Source: Eleusine coracana subsp. coracana
Taxonomy: Eukaryota; Streptophyta; Magnoliopsida; Poales; Poaceae
Length of the DNA: 64,000 nucleotides
NCBI GenBank assembly: GCA_032690845.1
Contig: CM064432.1
Location: forward strand, 59,580,071 to 59,644,070
Reading direction: 5' to 3'
The position numbers were made by a program, and so were the translations under genes. Positions 1-11,854 of this stretch are shown here, in pieces (positions within the stretch are counted from its first letter, which is position 1; each line of letters opens with the position of its first letter). Under the pieces are notes generated by a model that made no database searches, was not told where the DNA came from, and saw only the letters and a program-made list of their open reading frames with translations.

Positions 1-257
1 GACATTTGTTTGCTTTGCGAGGGTGGAAAGGAGGGAGACGGATAAAGCGAACTGTAGCAGCACATCGCAGCCGTCAAAGGTACACCAACTCCACATCACA
101 ACCGTTCGATCCGACCAACCACGTGTTCTGCTTCCGTTCCACTTTCCTCGCCGCGACTCCACCCGAGTCCAGCCCAGCACCACTCCCTCGATCTGCGCGA
201 CCCCGACGGCGTCGAGCCCTCTCCGGCGGTCGCCACACCTGGTGCTCGCCGGCGACG

Positions 258-3200
258 ATGGCCGGCCGCTTTCACAGCCACAACAACAGCAACCGGCTCC
301 GCGGCATCATCCCGCGGGTTCTCCTCCTCGTCTTCGCCGTCTACGCCGTATTCGCGCTCTACCTCCTCCTCCAGTCCCACCACCACCAGTCAGCCGAGCC
401 CGCCGGGCGAACCCAATTCAGCGACGACGAGGTTCGGGCGCCGTCCTCCCAGAAGCCGTGGGCCCGCCTCCCCTCGTTCCTCCCCTGGATCGGTGTTCCC
501 GCGCCGCCGCCGCGCTCCTGCGAGGCCTACTTCGGCAACGGCTTCTCCCGCCGCGTGGACGTCGTCCCCCGAGGAAGTGGAGGCGGGTGGTTCCGATGCC
601 ACCACAGCGAGACGCTGGGAAGCTCGATCTGCGAGGGCGCGCTGGTGCGGCTGGACCCTGCGCTCATCGCGATGTCGCGCGGCGGGGAGTCGCTCGAGCA
701 GGTGATGGGCCGCGCGGAGGAGGAGGAGCTGCCCAAGTACGAGCCCGGTGCGCTGTTGGTGGAGGGACCGGCAGCGGGGCCCTTGGTGGAGGCGGGCTTC
801 CTCGACGCCTACATGCCCACCGGCGGGATCGGGATGCACACGATGAGGGCGCTGCTCCAGTCGGCGCGCGTCGTGCCGCCCGGTGAGCTACACTGCTCCC
901 AGGTACTTGTTGCCTTGTTAGCTAGTAGCTTATTTGGTGATTGAAGTGGATTATTGAAGAACATGGATCTCCAAATAATGCAAATCTGTTGGATTCAGTA
1001 CTCACACCATTACTTAACTATCTGGCTGTTAAATTTAGAAGTTTCTAAAAGAGGGCATGTTGAGGAGAGCTGCAGGGTAGCTTTGGTCTTGTACTTTTGC
1101 TATATTACTTAAGATAAGCAAAAGAATACAAGGCAATCTTGAGAGGTTCTAGGGTGTACAACAACCCTGAAAGATAGGAAAATGAATCATACTACTCAGA
1201 ATTAAGATCTGGGGTGTGGAACAAAGGGAACCTAAATGCCTAAATGGAGTATGAATCAATATTAGATCTAGAATGAGATACACAATTTTGTAGTTATTGC
1301 ATCATGGAATATACACAATCATTGACAGAAAGGAGATATCGATAATGAAAGACATCTGTACTGTAGATAGAAACTGCAGGAATGAAAATAATACGAGTAA
1401 GCTGTACAAAAGTTGTTTAAATGGAAGTTAAATGATTTAAGCATTAATAAGGTACCATACTCCATACACTGTTTGGACAACAGAATAGGTGAAATTATTC
1501 TAAAATATCGACATAAATAATATGGTAACAGACTAACTGTTGGTCCTGAGTTACGTTTTTATCCTCTCACTGTTGTTCTGTTGCCTTGTAATGTGGGAGG
1601 CGAAACTTATGATTGCTCTTTTCGAGTAATAGAATGATGGGAAAATGAGCGATTTCAAAATTCCAATCGTAGGTGACTGAAAGGAACTTGTTGGAAGAAA
1701 CTTTTTCATGTGGTTCAAGTTCAACCATGTGGAATTATAATCCTGGAAGGTGAAAAGGATCTTGTAGTTAGCAATGTAGGGTGTTAGCGATGTCCTTCTC
1801 TTAGTAAGTGAGCAGTTAGCGATGTAGGATGTTCTATCCTTTTTTGCTCTGATTAATGTTGAAACTTGTGTAAGATTTTCTTATGCACTGTTTAAGGTGA
1901 ACTGGAGGCTGTAGGTTAGTTCATAGCATCGATGCTGTAGCCATAGTAGTTTGTGATTCTGTCATAGGACTTATATTTATTTTTCCAGATAGGTTGAATG
2001 AGTTGATAGGTCATAGTGTCACACACACTAGTAGACTGTTTTTTTTTTCCTGAATGGATGGATTCAAAGTGCATTATTGAACAGGATGGTGTGCTTGGTG
2101 ATTCCCTTGAGACCTGAAAGTGTAGGCATGTAGATTTTTATTATGGATTAAAGGTTATTTCAAAAAGGAGCATGTGATTCCTGCAGAAGCAGACCTTTGA
2201 CATCGTGGCATGATACTGATCATTATATGGCACCGATTTGTTTTATTCAATGTTATATATTTCTTACATCCATAATCCTGTCTTAAATTTCAACAGTTTC
2301 TTTCTAACTGTGTTGTTATACCTTTTATGCAGTGGGTTGAGGAACCGACACTTCTGGTCACTCGATTTGAATATGCAAACCTTTTCCACACTATAACAGA
2401 CTGGTACAGTGCATATGTTAGTTCCAGAGTCACGGACTTGCCCAACCGTCCTAATGTTGTTTTTGTTGATGGACATTGCAAGGTATGTAAAGCACTACAT
2501 ATTACCGTGTGGTTTATTATATATATTGCGCCTGCGCATATAATAGCCAGCCACACTGTTTCTTCTGCTATAATTGGAGTGGTGAATTAAATTAGGCACA
2601 GTTGTGTTTGCTCGATCATTTGGTTGCCATCAATAGTATAGTATGACATAGTCATTTTCTTTCCCTATTTTTATAAAAAAAGTGGTGTTAGATGTCATGC
2701 CTGCGTAAGGAGGTCGACTGTAATCTAGACTCTACAGTCCTGACTCCTGGCCTGATTCCATGCCAGTTCCTGGATTATATTATTTATGAAAACTAGTGCC
2801 TTGGTGCAAAGCTCTGGGAGGCTTGAGACCATGGAAAGATGATACAGCAAAGTAAACTTCAGGAGTGTGTCAAAAACAATGTGGGTAGTTGCCCACTTGC
2901 CCTTAACGGAGTCAAGCTCAAATAATACATCAAAATGTAACAGGAGGTATAGTTTGACTTCAGGAGTGTAGCGTACAAATTATGTTATGCCACAGTTAGT
3001 CAAGTGAAGTGGGGCATATTCTTGCATGCATCCATCAATCATATGATTTGGGAATAGTTTGAACAGTGAGTGTGTCTGTACTCTGTACACCTTACAACTC
3101 TTTAGTAGATTATACAATAGCGGAGATGATTGTGATTTATGATGAATTGATGACAATTCTATTTGCTTGCTCTCCTCTGATGTTTTTGTTCAAATTTAAG

Positions 3201-4218
3201 GACATATATACTTTTCATTCAGCAAGCTCCCTTCAGCAAAATTACTGAAATTTCTTACCTAACAAAAGTACTTAAATAACATCTGTAGTTGCCCAGTTTT
3301 GCAATTGTTGTTATTTATTTATTATTACAGAGGTAATATGCATGGAAGTTTACTTGCATATTTCTCTTATTGTTTTGGAGTGCAATTTATCTGATAGTTA
3401 GCTAAAGAGCTCACTTTTCTACCCAACTATTTACCTCTACTTTCCTTCACTTTATATATTCTTGTCTTGTGACATATGTGACCTGATGACATCCACAGGC
3501 ACAATTGGAACAAACATGGGAAGCACTTTTTTCAAGCGTGACATATGCAAAGAACTTCTCTGGTCCTGTTTGTTTCCGACATGCAATTTTTTCACCTTTG
3601 GGCTACGAGACTGCTCTATTTAAGGGACTCACTGAGAGCTTCAGCTGTGAAGGTGCATCTGCTCAGTCCCTTAGAAAAAGACCGAACTATGAGAAAACGG
3701 CACGGCTATCTGAATTCGGAGAGATGATTGTAGCTTCATTTGGTCTTCCACAGGATGACATCATTGCATCCAAAAAATTAAATGGGCTCAATGTTCTCTT
3801 TGTTCGGCGGGAAGACTATTTAGCACACCCGCGCCACAGCGGGAAGGTTGAATCTAGATTAAGCAATGAACTAGAGGTGTATGAGGCAATTGACAAGTGG
3901 GCAAAAGGTCAGAAATGTAAAATAAACATTATCAATGGTCTTTTTGCTCACATGACTATGAAGGAGCAACTCCGTGCTATTTTGGAAGCTTCAGTGGTAA
4001 TAGGGGCTCATGGGGCTGGTCTTACACACTTAGTTTCAGCTATTCCTGGTACGAAAGTTCTCGAGATCATTAGCAGCATGTATCGGCGCCCACATTTTGC
4101 ATTGATTTCACATTGGAAGGCTTTAGAATACCATGCCATAAATCTCCCTGGCTCCTATGCAAGTATCACAGAAGTCATTAATGAGCTGAGTAATATACTG
4201 AAAGGTTTTGGATGCTGA
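258..4218 (+). CDS. XYLT: Beta-1,2-xylosyltransferase of N-glycan core (GT61), complete, 3 exons
   Basis: Adds beta-1,2-xylose to the core mannose of complex N-glycans in the Golgi, using UDP-xylose. Exons 258-902, 2333-2482 and 3499-4218 join in phase 0 with GT/AG borders and give 504 residues, close to the usual plant length (about 530). A short cytosolic tail and a hydrophobic anchor at about residues 17-39 make a type II Golgi protein. The stem is followed by the family block CEAYFGNGF, then the near-invariant exon-2 block WVEEPTLLVTRFEYANLFHT. Exon 3 has LFVRREDYLAHPRHSGKV and the GT61 signature GAHGAGLTHLV near residue 434. The protein aligns end to end with what I know of Arabidopsis XYLT, including the C-terminal Gly-Cys. 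The ATG at 258 is chosen because the basic tail and anchor follow it directly; the frame is open further upstream but that part looks like leader. Only 257 bases of upstream sequence are in view. Confidence 0.95.
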
Positions 4219-5341
4219 CATGACGTATTGATTATCGTACTGAGATATTCATCAAGAAAGTCTATACTACAAGCCATGGGTATTTTGTTTATTTTATGCA
4301 AACATGCTTCATAGATAAAACTGAGGAATAGTTCATTTAATTGGAGGGGGAGAAGAATGTGCATATTATCTTCACCGTTGCACTGAGACTGAGACTAAGC
4401 ATTCCCAATGCACAGCAGAGGAATTGTTGTCTCCAAACATAGAGCCAAGAGATGCTGACAAGCAATGATCAGCACTGCGGAGGATCATTAATATCAACAG
4501 CTGATAGAAACTGATGTTGACATGAAACTCAATCCATATTTGCCCACTCCAGGTCTTGGGCTTAACTCTACAGCCCACAAGCTTAACCAAGTTGTAGCTT
4601 TTTTATATTCAGGATTGTAGATTCAACAATGTTATGTTCTATGCTAAATACATTCCCCTGTTCAGCTGTTGAAAACTACCTGAGGAGGACAGCATAGGTT
4701 CTTTCTTTGTAAATGTTGTATGATTTCATTTCTATGTCATGTGGCATAGGCGATGTTGCCAAGCCCAATGGCGTGTTCCTTGTCCTTGGCCTGCACATCT
4801 CCCATTATTGTAGGTCATATTGCTGTTGTGGGATTATTTTGGGGATTTCACTTTGCGCGCATTGACGTGGACGTGCCTAAACTCACGTTTTGTAGTTATG
4901 GCTCAACATTTTTAGCACTGCAACCTGCATTCTGGAGTAGCTTTAGGAGTAAGGGAAAGCAGCATGGATGGATGTATTTTGTCCGTGATTTGTATACAGT
5001 GTTTCTGATATTAAGAGGGTGTTTACTGGAACTTGTTTGTAGTTAGCACTTATTCTCCCTCGTGGGCTTATGCTTGGCTGTTTGAAATGGAGTAATTTTA
5101 ATTTTTAAATACCTTTAATTCAATGGCATTTTCTGGAATTCGTGATGTTTCAGTGATATAACATGAAAGAAAGGAAAAAGGTCGTGATTGTGCCGTCCGT
5201 TCTCCCGCGACATAAACCCGAGCGGTCCTGAGAACTCTGGAGCCAAATACGCCCTATGAACTGCGACGATAGCGATGGCTGATCTGGTAGCTCAATTCTT
5301 CTTGACGCAACTTAATTCTTTTTCGTCGGCGATGAAGTTTC
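4219..5341. other. 3' region of XYLT and spacer
   Basis: No gene supported. The first few hundred bases are probably the XYLT 3' UTR (AT-rich, stops in all frames). An open frame at 4753-5046 has no recognisable domain. The last 200 bases would be the promoter and leader of the ATPase-like pseudogene; an ATG at 5275 opens only a short frame that is out of phase with it. Confidence 0.6.
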
Positions 5342-6160
5342 ATGAGAACTGCATTGCAGGATAAACTGACTGAGGAGGAGGTCGTGAAACGTCTTGGCAC
5401 CAGCGAAGCGACCGGGCTGACGGAGGAAGAGGCGGCACGCCGCCTCAAGGTGTACGGGACTAACATTGTCGACCATCGCCCCCAGGTATGGCTCCTGTTT
5501 GTAACATTCTATGCTCTATTTGGATGGCCGGCGGCCGGGGGAAGGGTTCGAGGGAGGTCCGGCGGCGGCCAGTGGGCGGGGTTCGGATTGGACTAGGTTT
5601 GAGGCAATGCTGGGGCTAGGGCGTCGCCGCAGCAATATAGGGGATAGGCTGGAGGTGATTATGGCTGTCAGGAGGGTAGAAGGCCGGTGGAGGAAGACTG
5701 TCTAATTTCATCGCATGGAAGTCAAATTTCGAGCTTACTGTCACAGCATGCGCAGCGCAGCAGTACAGCTTCTGAGTACTTGCACTGTCTTTTGAGTTTA
5801 ATTGGCATTGTCATATGTCACAATCAAGCTCAACTCCTGCAAGCTATGAAACAAATGCCTTTATAGTTGTGTATTGAATCATATTTTGAGAAGATTGAGT
5901 TTCTGCATTGTATATCTTGAATCATTGTTTTGAGAAGATTGAATTTTTGTGACCTTACTACTGCTTACATATGCTGTTGTTTAATGTTCCTGGCCTCCAT
6001 GGTGCTGCAGGTGTTTGAAAAGCTTCTTGCCACGCTCAAGTGCATCCTTTTGCTCTGGGGGTGGGATCATTCCTTTGACAAGTACATTAAGTTCTCAATT
6101 GGATGGGAATCATGGGAGCAGCTTATCTTCCCCTGGTCGAAGGACATGGTGTGTGTTATG

Positions 6161-6514
6161 TGATGGAATAAGTCTTGTACTGTTTGGTCTTGGTCTTTGT
6201 TTGACTGCTGGTCCTGTCCAGGACAGCATATTAGTCCTTGTATAGGACAGCATTTTGGTCCTATATAGGACAGTAGTTAGGACAGCATCTAGGACTGCAT
6301 TAGATCATCTAGGCTGCACTTGCTTTATGCTTTTAGACTAGCATCTTAGACCAGCATATTAGCATATGCTGGCTCTTGGCCAGCTATAAATATGTATCCA
6401 CAACCCCTTGGGTTGGTATGGCATTGTGTGAGTTGTGTGAGAAATAAACCAGAAAACTGCCCCATCTCCTAGTGTCATCCTCTCTCAATGAGAGTTACAG
6501 TTCAGTTTCTAACA
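6161..6514 (+). repeat. 5' LTR of the copia element
   Basis: 354 bp, TGATGGAATA...TTTCTAACA. A TATA box (TATAAATA) lies at 6385-6392. The U3 part carries several short copies of an AGGACAGCAT-type motif between about 6220 and 6300, a likely enhancer cluster. It differs from the 3' LTR at positions 6254 (T/C) and 6323 (C/T) only. Confidence 0.97.
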
Positions 6515-6516
6515 TC

Positions 6517-6529
6517 TGGTATCAGAGCC
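6517..6529 (+). other. Primer binding site (tRNA-iMet)
   Basis: TGGTATCAGAGCC, two bases inside the 5' LTR. It is complementary to the 3' end of plant initiator methionine tRNA, the usual minus-strand primer of copia elements. Confidence 0.95.
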
Positions 6530-6695
6530 GTGTTGTCTTGTAACCTAAACATCTCCTGCTCATCTCCCTCCCCAGCCTCTCAGTCAGCAACAGGAACATC
6601 TGCTGTCCCTGCACATCTTCCTTCCCCTGCTCAGAGCAGCAGCAGCTCGTCAGGGGCAGCCTCTTCCCCACGCAGCAGCCCCCTAGTGGCGTGCC

Positions 6696-9600
6696 ATGTC
6701 CGCAGAACATTCTCGACGTTCGGTCGCCTCGAGCGAGCGACTTCGGCAGGAGGCCGAGCTCGCCGCGGCAGAGGAGCGCGAGCGTGCAGCGGCAGCAGCC
6801 GCTGCGGTGGCGGCGAGGGCGTCAAGGCTGGCAGCGGCGGAGCTGGCAGCAGCAAGGGCGGAGGCGGCGGCAGTGGCGGCGGCGGATGCAGCGCGTGCGG
6901 CCGCGGCAGACCTTGAGGCTCTGCGTGGTGGCAGCGTTGGCGGCTCTGTTGCTGATGGCAACATCGACGAAGAGCTCAGGGAGCTAGAGGCGGTGCGGGA
7001 GCAGGAGGCCGCACAGGAGCGGGCGGCGCGGTGGGTGGCTGCGCACCCCTACGGGCGTGGTGGCGGCAGCCCAAACGGGCGTGGACGCGCGGGCAGCGTT
7101 TCTGGAGGGGACGCGTGCGGCGGTCGCACTCCTAGTGGTGGTCGGGTCGACGGAGATCGTGGCTCTCACAGGCAGCGCGACTCTCCCTCCCCGGACCGGC
7201 GCTGTGGACACCACGGGGTCCAGGCTATCATCAGGGAAGTCGGTCCCGGTGGCGGGTGGCCTACCCTCACCAAGACCAACTACGTCGAGTGGGCTGCGGT
7301 GATGAGGGTGAGGCTCCAGGTGCGGCACATGTGGGATGCAGTCCGGTACGGCGATGTTGACTACGACGACGATCGACGGGCACTGGATGCCCTCATTGCC
7401 GCTGTCCCGGCTGAGATGCAGTTCACGCTTTCCAAGAAGCGGACAGCCAAGGCAGCCTGGGACGCCATTGCTGCGGCACGCATCGGCAGCGACCGTGCCC
7501 GTAGGTCCACACTGCAGGCATTTCGCAAGGAGTGGGAGAACCTGGCCTTCAAACCAGGTGAGGACCTTGATGATTTTGCTTTTCGTCTCAACACTTTGCT
7601 GCACAAGATGGTGCAGTTCGGCGATGACACCTACGACGAAGAGAGAGCTGTAGAGAAGCTCCTCCGCTGCGTCCCCGAGAGGTACAAGCAGATTGCTCGC
7701 TCGGTCGAGTCAATGTTGGACCTCTCCACGATGTCGATCGAAGAGGCGATAGGTCGCCTCAAGGTCGTCGACAACGACGAGCCACAGCCTCACTCGGGGC
7801 CTATCACCATCGGCGGGAAGCTTCATCTCACTCGGGAGCAGTGGGAGGCTTGCCAGCGTGACGAGAAGAAGGGGGAGTATTCCTCCTCGACAGGCGGCCA
7901 TAGGCGTGGCAAGCCGGGCAAGCCCCGTGGAGGCGCTCAGGGCGGAGGCGCCCAGGGCGGCGCCACCGGCAAACGAAAGCCGACACGAGACGACATCTGC
8001 CACAACTGTGGTAAGACTGGCCATTGGGCTAGGGAGTGTCGGCAGCCACGACGCGGCCAGGCTCAGGCTCAGGCTCAGGCCCACGTCGCACGTGTGGAGG
8101 AGGAGCCAGCTCTGCTTCTGGCACACGCGAGCATCGAGCTACCTCCAGCAGCAACAGCTCTTCTCCACATCGACGAGTCAAAGGCAAGCGCCTTCCTCGG
8201 CGATGGCTCCAACGACGACAAGTGTGACGGGTGGTGCCTCGACACCGGCGCCACCCATCACATGACCGGACGGCAGGAGTACTTCTCCGACCTTGACACG
8301 AGCATCCGAGGCTCTGTCAAGTTTGGGGACGCCTCCGGGGTGGAGATCAAGGGTGTCGGCTCCATTCTTTTCACCGCCAAGTCCGGTGAGCATAGGCTCC
8401 TCACCGGAGTCTACTACATCCCCGCGTTGAGGAACTCCATCATCAGCTTGGGACAGCTGGACAAGAACGGCTCGCGTATGGAGATTGAGAATGGCCTCCT
8501 ACGGGTCTGGGACCCCCGGGGCCGTCTTCTCGCCAAGGTAAAGAGGGGGAGCAACCACCTCTACATCCTTCACATCGAGGTAGCACAGCCACTCTGTCTT
8601 GCAGCAAGACGGGACGACGACGCGTGGAGGTGGCACGAGCGTTTTGGGCACCTCAATTTTGAGGCCCTGAAGCAACTCGGTGTCAAGGAGATGGTACGGG
8701 ATCTGCCGCACATCGACCACGTGGAGCAGTTATGCGACGTCTGCGTGCTGACGAAGCAGAGGCGGTTTCCTTTCCCTCAGCAGACGAGCTTCCGAGCCAA
8801 GGAGCGGCTCGAACTCGTGCACGGGGACTTGTGCGGCCCGGTGACTCCGGCCACACCAGGAGGACGGCGCTACTTCCTGCTGCTCGTCGATGACCTCTCC
8901 CGCTACATGTGGGTGATGGTCCTCGGTAGCAAGGGAGAGGCTGCAGACGCCATCAGGCGTGCGCAGGCTGCTGCAGAGGCAGAGTGCGGCCGCAAGCTGC
9001 GCGTGCTACGCACAGACAATGGCGGCGAGTTCACGGCGGCTGAATTTGCGGCGTACTGCGCGGATGAGGGCATTCAGCGCCACTACTCCGCGCCGTACAG
9101 TCCACAGCAGAATGGCGTCGTCGAGCGGCGCAACCAGACGGTTGTGGGGATGGCTCGGGCCCTCCTCAAGCAGAGGGGGATGCCGGCTGTCTTCTGGGGA
9201 GAGGCGGTGGTGACCGCTGTCTACATCCTCAACCGTTCGCCCACCAAGACTCTTGATGGTAAGACGCCGTACGAGGCTTGGCACGGGCGCAAGCCGACGG
9301 TCTTCCACCTGCGGACTTTCGGCTGTCTCGCGTTCGCCAAGGAGCTCGGCCACATCGGCAAGCTCGACGACAGGAGCACTCCAGGAGTGTTCATTGGCTA
9401 CGCGGAGGGCTCGAAGGCCTATCGCATTCTCGACCCGAAGACACAACGTGTGCGCACGGCGCGCGACGTAGTGTTCGACGAAGGGCAAGGATGGGCATGG
9501 GACAAGGCGGTGGATGACGGCTCGACTCCGACGTACGACTTCACCATCGAGTATGTTCACTTCGAGGGAGCTGGGGGAGCAGGCAGCTCCCCCTCACCAA

Positions 9601-11492
9601 GCGTTCCCGAGCCTCCACCGACTCCAGCGCTCACTACAGCGACCAGCTCTTCGTCGACACTGCCACAACCGGCGTCCCCGCGCACTCCAGCGTCCCCGCG
9701 CACTCCAGCACCGACAGCCACTCCGTCGGGCACGTCTACTCCAACACAAGCTCATGTCGAGCAAAGCCCGGTGGAGTTTGCTACTCCGCTCTCCCGCGAC
9801 GAGGAGCGTATCGACGCGTACCACGACAGCGAGCCGTTGCGGTATCGTACGATGGAAGACATCCTCGGCGATCAACCAGTGCCGGGACCGGCGCTTCGTG
9901 ACCTGAAGGCACAGTTGCACCTTGCGTGCGATGATGGTGAACCTCGGTCTTTTGCAGAGGCCGAGAGAGACGGCGCATGGCGTGCCGCGATGCAGTCGGA
10001 GATGGACGCCGTTGCGGAGAACCGCACTTGGGAGGTTGCTGACCTCCCTCGTGGGCAACGTGCGATCACCCTTAAATGGGTCTTCAAGCTGAAGAGGGAT
10101 GAAGCTGGTGCCATCGTCAAGCACAAGGCCCGCTTGGTAGCTCGTGGTTTCGTGCAGCAGGAGGGGATCGACTTCGACGATGCCTTCGCCCCTGCAGCAC
10201 GGATGGAGTCCGTGCGACTTCTCCTTGCACTAGCTGCCCAAGAGGGCTGGTGCGTCCATCACATGGACGTCAAGTCGGCGTTCCTCAACGGCGACTTGAA
10301 GGAGGAGGTTTACGTGCACCAGCCGCCGGGATTTGTGATCCCCGGCAAGGAGGACAAGGTGCTGCGTTTGCGCAAGGCTCTCTACGGCTTGCGGCAAGCA
10401 CCGAGGGCGTGGAACGCCAAACTGGACTCCACACTAAAGGGGATGGGCTTTGAGCAAAGCCCGCACGAGGCGGCCATCTACCGGCGGGGCAATGGAGGCA
10501 ATGCCCTGCTGGTGGGTGTCTATGTCGACGACTTGGTGATCACCGGCACCAAGGATGCGGAGGTGGCGGCATTCAAGGAAGACATGAAGGCCACTTTTCA
10601 GATGAGCGACCTGGGGCCTCTCTCCTTCTACTTGGGGATCGAGGTGCACCAGGATGACTCCGGGATCACGCTTCGACAGACCGCCTACGCCAAGCGCATC
10701 GTTGAGTTGGCCGGGCTCACCGACTGCAACCCAGCACTCACTCCGATGGAGGAGAAGTTGAAGTTGAGTCGCCACAGCACGGCAAAGGAGGTGGATGCTA
10801 CACAGTACCGGCGTCTTGTGGGGAGCCTCCGCTACCTCGCCCACACACGGCCGGACTTGGCATTCTCCGTTGGTTATGTTAGTCGGTTCATGCAGTGACC
10901 GACGACGGAGCACCAGCAAGCTGTGAAGAGGATCATCCGCTATGTTGCGGGGACTCTCGACCACGGTATCTACTACCCGAGGTGTCGTGGAGAGGCACAC
11001 TTCATCGGGTACAGCGACAGCGACCACGCCGGCGACATCGACACTAGCAAGAGCACCAGCGGGATACTCTTCTTCCTCGGCAAGTGTCTTGTTAGTTGGC
11101 AGTCAGTCAAGCAACCGGTGGTTGCTATGTCCAGCTGCGAGGCCGAGTACGTCGCGGCCTCCACCGCCTCGACTCAGGCGCTCTGGCTTGCTCGGATGCT
11201 TGGTGACCTTCTCGGCAGAGACACTGAAGCAGTGGAACTTCGAGTGGACAGCATGTCTGCTTTGGCTCTAGCAAAGAACCCCGTTTTTCACGAACGGAGT
11301 AGGCACATCCGGGTGAGGTACCACTTCATCCGTGGCTGCCTGGAGGAAGGAAGCATCAAGGCAAGCTACATCAACACCAATGACCAGCTTGCGGATCTGC
11401 TCACCAAGCCCCTTGGGAGGATCAAGTTCCTTGAACTCTGCTCCAGGATTGGGATGGTTCAACCTCCTCACAAGACAACGCACAAGACTTAG
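6696..11492 (+). pseudogene. Copia gag-pol polyprotein with one in-frame stop
   Basis: A single reading frame of about 1,598 codons, closed only by TGA at 10896-10898; the same frame resumes at once and runs to 11492. In order: an alanine-rich, probably coiled-coil leader (residues 1-95); Gag (about 180-400); a CCHC knuckle CHNCGKTGHWAREC (about 437); protease with DTG in WCLDTGATHHMTG (about 513); the HHCC pre-integrase region; integrase core with TDNGGEF and YSPQQNGVVERRN; a copia-type reverse transcriptase with YVDD; and RNase H with SSCEAEYVA after the stop. The stop falls between reverse transcriptase and RNase H, so this copy would lack RNase H unless read through. Everything else is open, so the element is recent and may still be mobilised in trans. 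A real product from this copy is doubtful. Confidence 0.93.
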
Positions 11493-11500
11493 GGGGAGAA
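11491..11500 (+). other. Polypurine tract
   Basis: AGGGGGAGAA directly before the 3' LTR, the plus-strand primer site of the copia element. Confidence 0.9.
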
Positions 11501-11854
11501 TGATGGAATAAGTCTTGTACTGTTTGGTCTTGGTCTTTGTTTGACTGCTGGTCCTGTCCAGGACAGCATATTAGTCCTTGTATAGGACAGCATCTTGGTC
11601 CTATATAGGACAGTAGTTAGGACAGCATCTAGGACTGCATTAGATCATCTAGGCTGCACTTGTTTTATGCTTTTAGACTAGCATCTTAGACCAGCATATT
11701 AGCATATGCTGGCTCTTGGCCAGCTATAAATATGTATCCACAACCCCTTGGGTTGGTATGGCATTGTGTGAGTTGTGTGAGAAATAAACCAGAAAACTGC
11801 CCCATCTCCTAGTGTCATCCTCTCTCAATGAGAGTTACAGTTCAGTTTCTAACA
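11501..11854 (+). repeat. 3' LTR of the copia element
   Basis: 354 bp, identical to the 5' LTR except at two transitions. TATA box at 11725. It is followed directly by the TTATG target duplicate and then by host ATPase-like coding sequence (MGINFLSW). Confidence 0.97.

Larger units (their letters stand above)
6161..11854 (+). mobile_element. Young Ty1/copia LTR retrotransposon, full structure, in the ATPase-like gene
   Basis: A 5,694-bp element bounded by TG...CA and flanked by a perfect 5-bp target duplication TTATG (6156-6160 and 11855-11859). It has two 354-bp LTRs differing at two sites, a tRNA-iMet primer site just inside the left LTR, a purine tract before the right LTR, and one long gag-pol frame in the order Gag, protease, integrase, reverse transcriptase, RNase H, which is the copia order. 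It lies in the same orientation as the host gene and interrupts an exon or the exon border at a Val-Met codon pair. The GC-rich coding body contrasts with the AT-rich surroundings. Near-identical LTRs mean a recent insertion, into a gene that was probably already dead. Confidence 0.97.

Noticed and set aside
4753..5046. 97-codon open frame after XYLT
   Set aside because: No domain and not continuous with any neighbouring exon; position fits spacer or UTR.
6984..10124. Antisense open frames within the copia element
   Set aside because: Mirror frames of the high-GC third positions in gag-pol.
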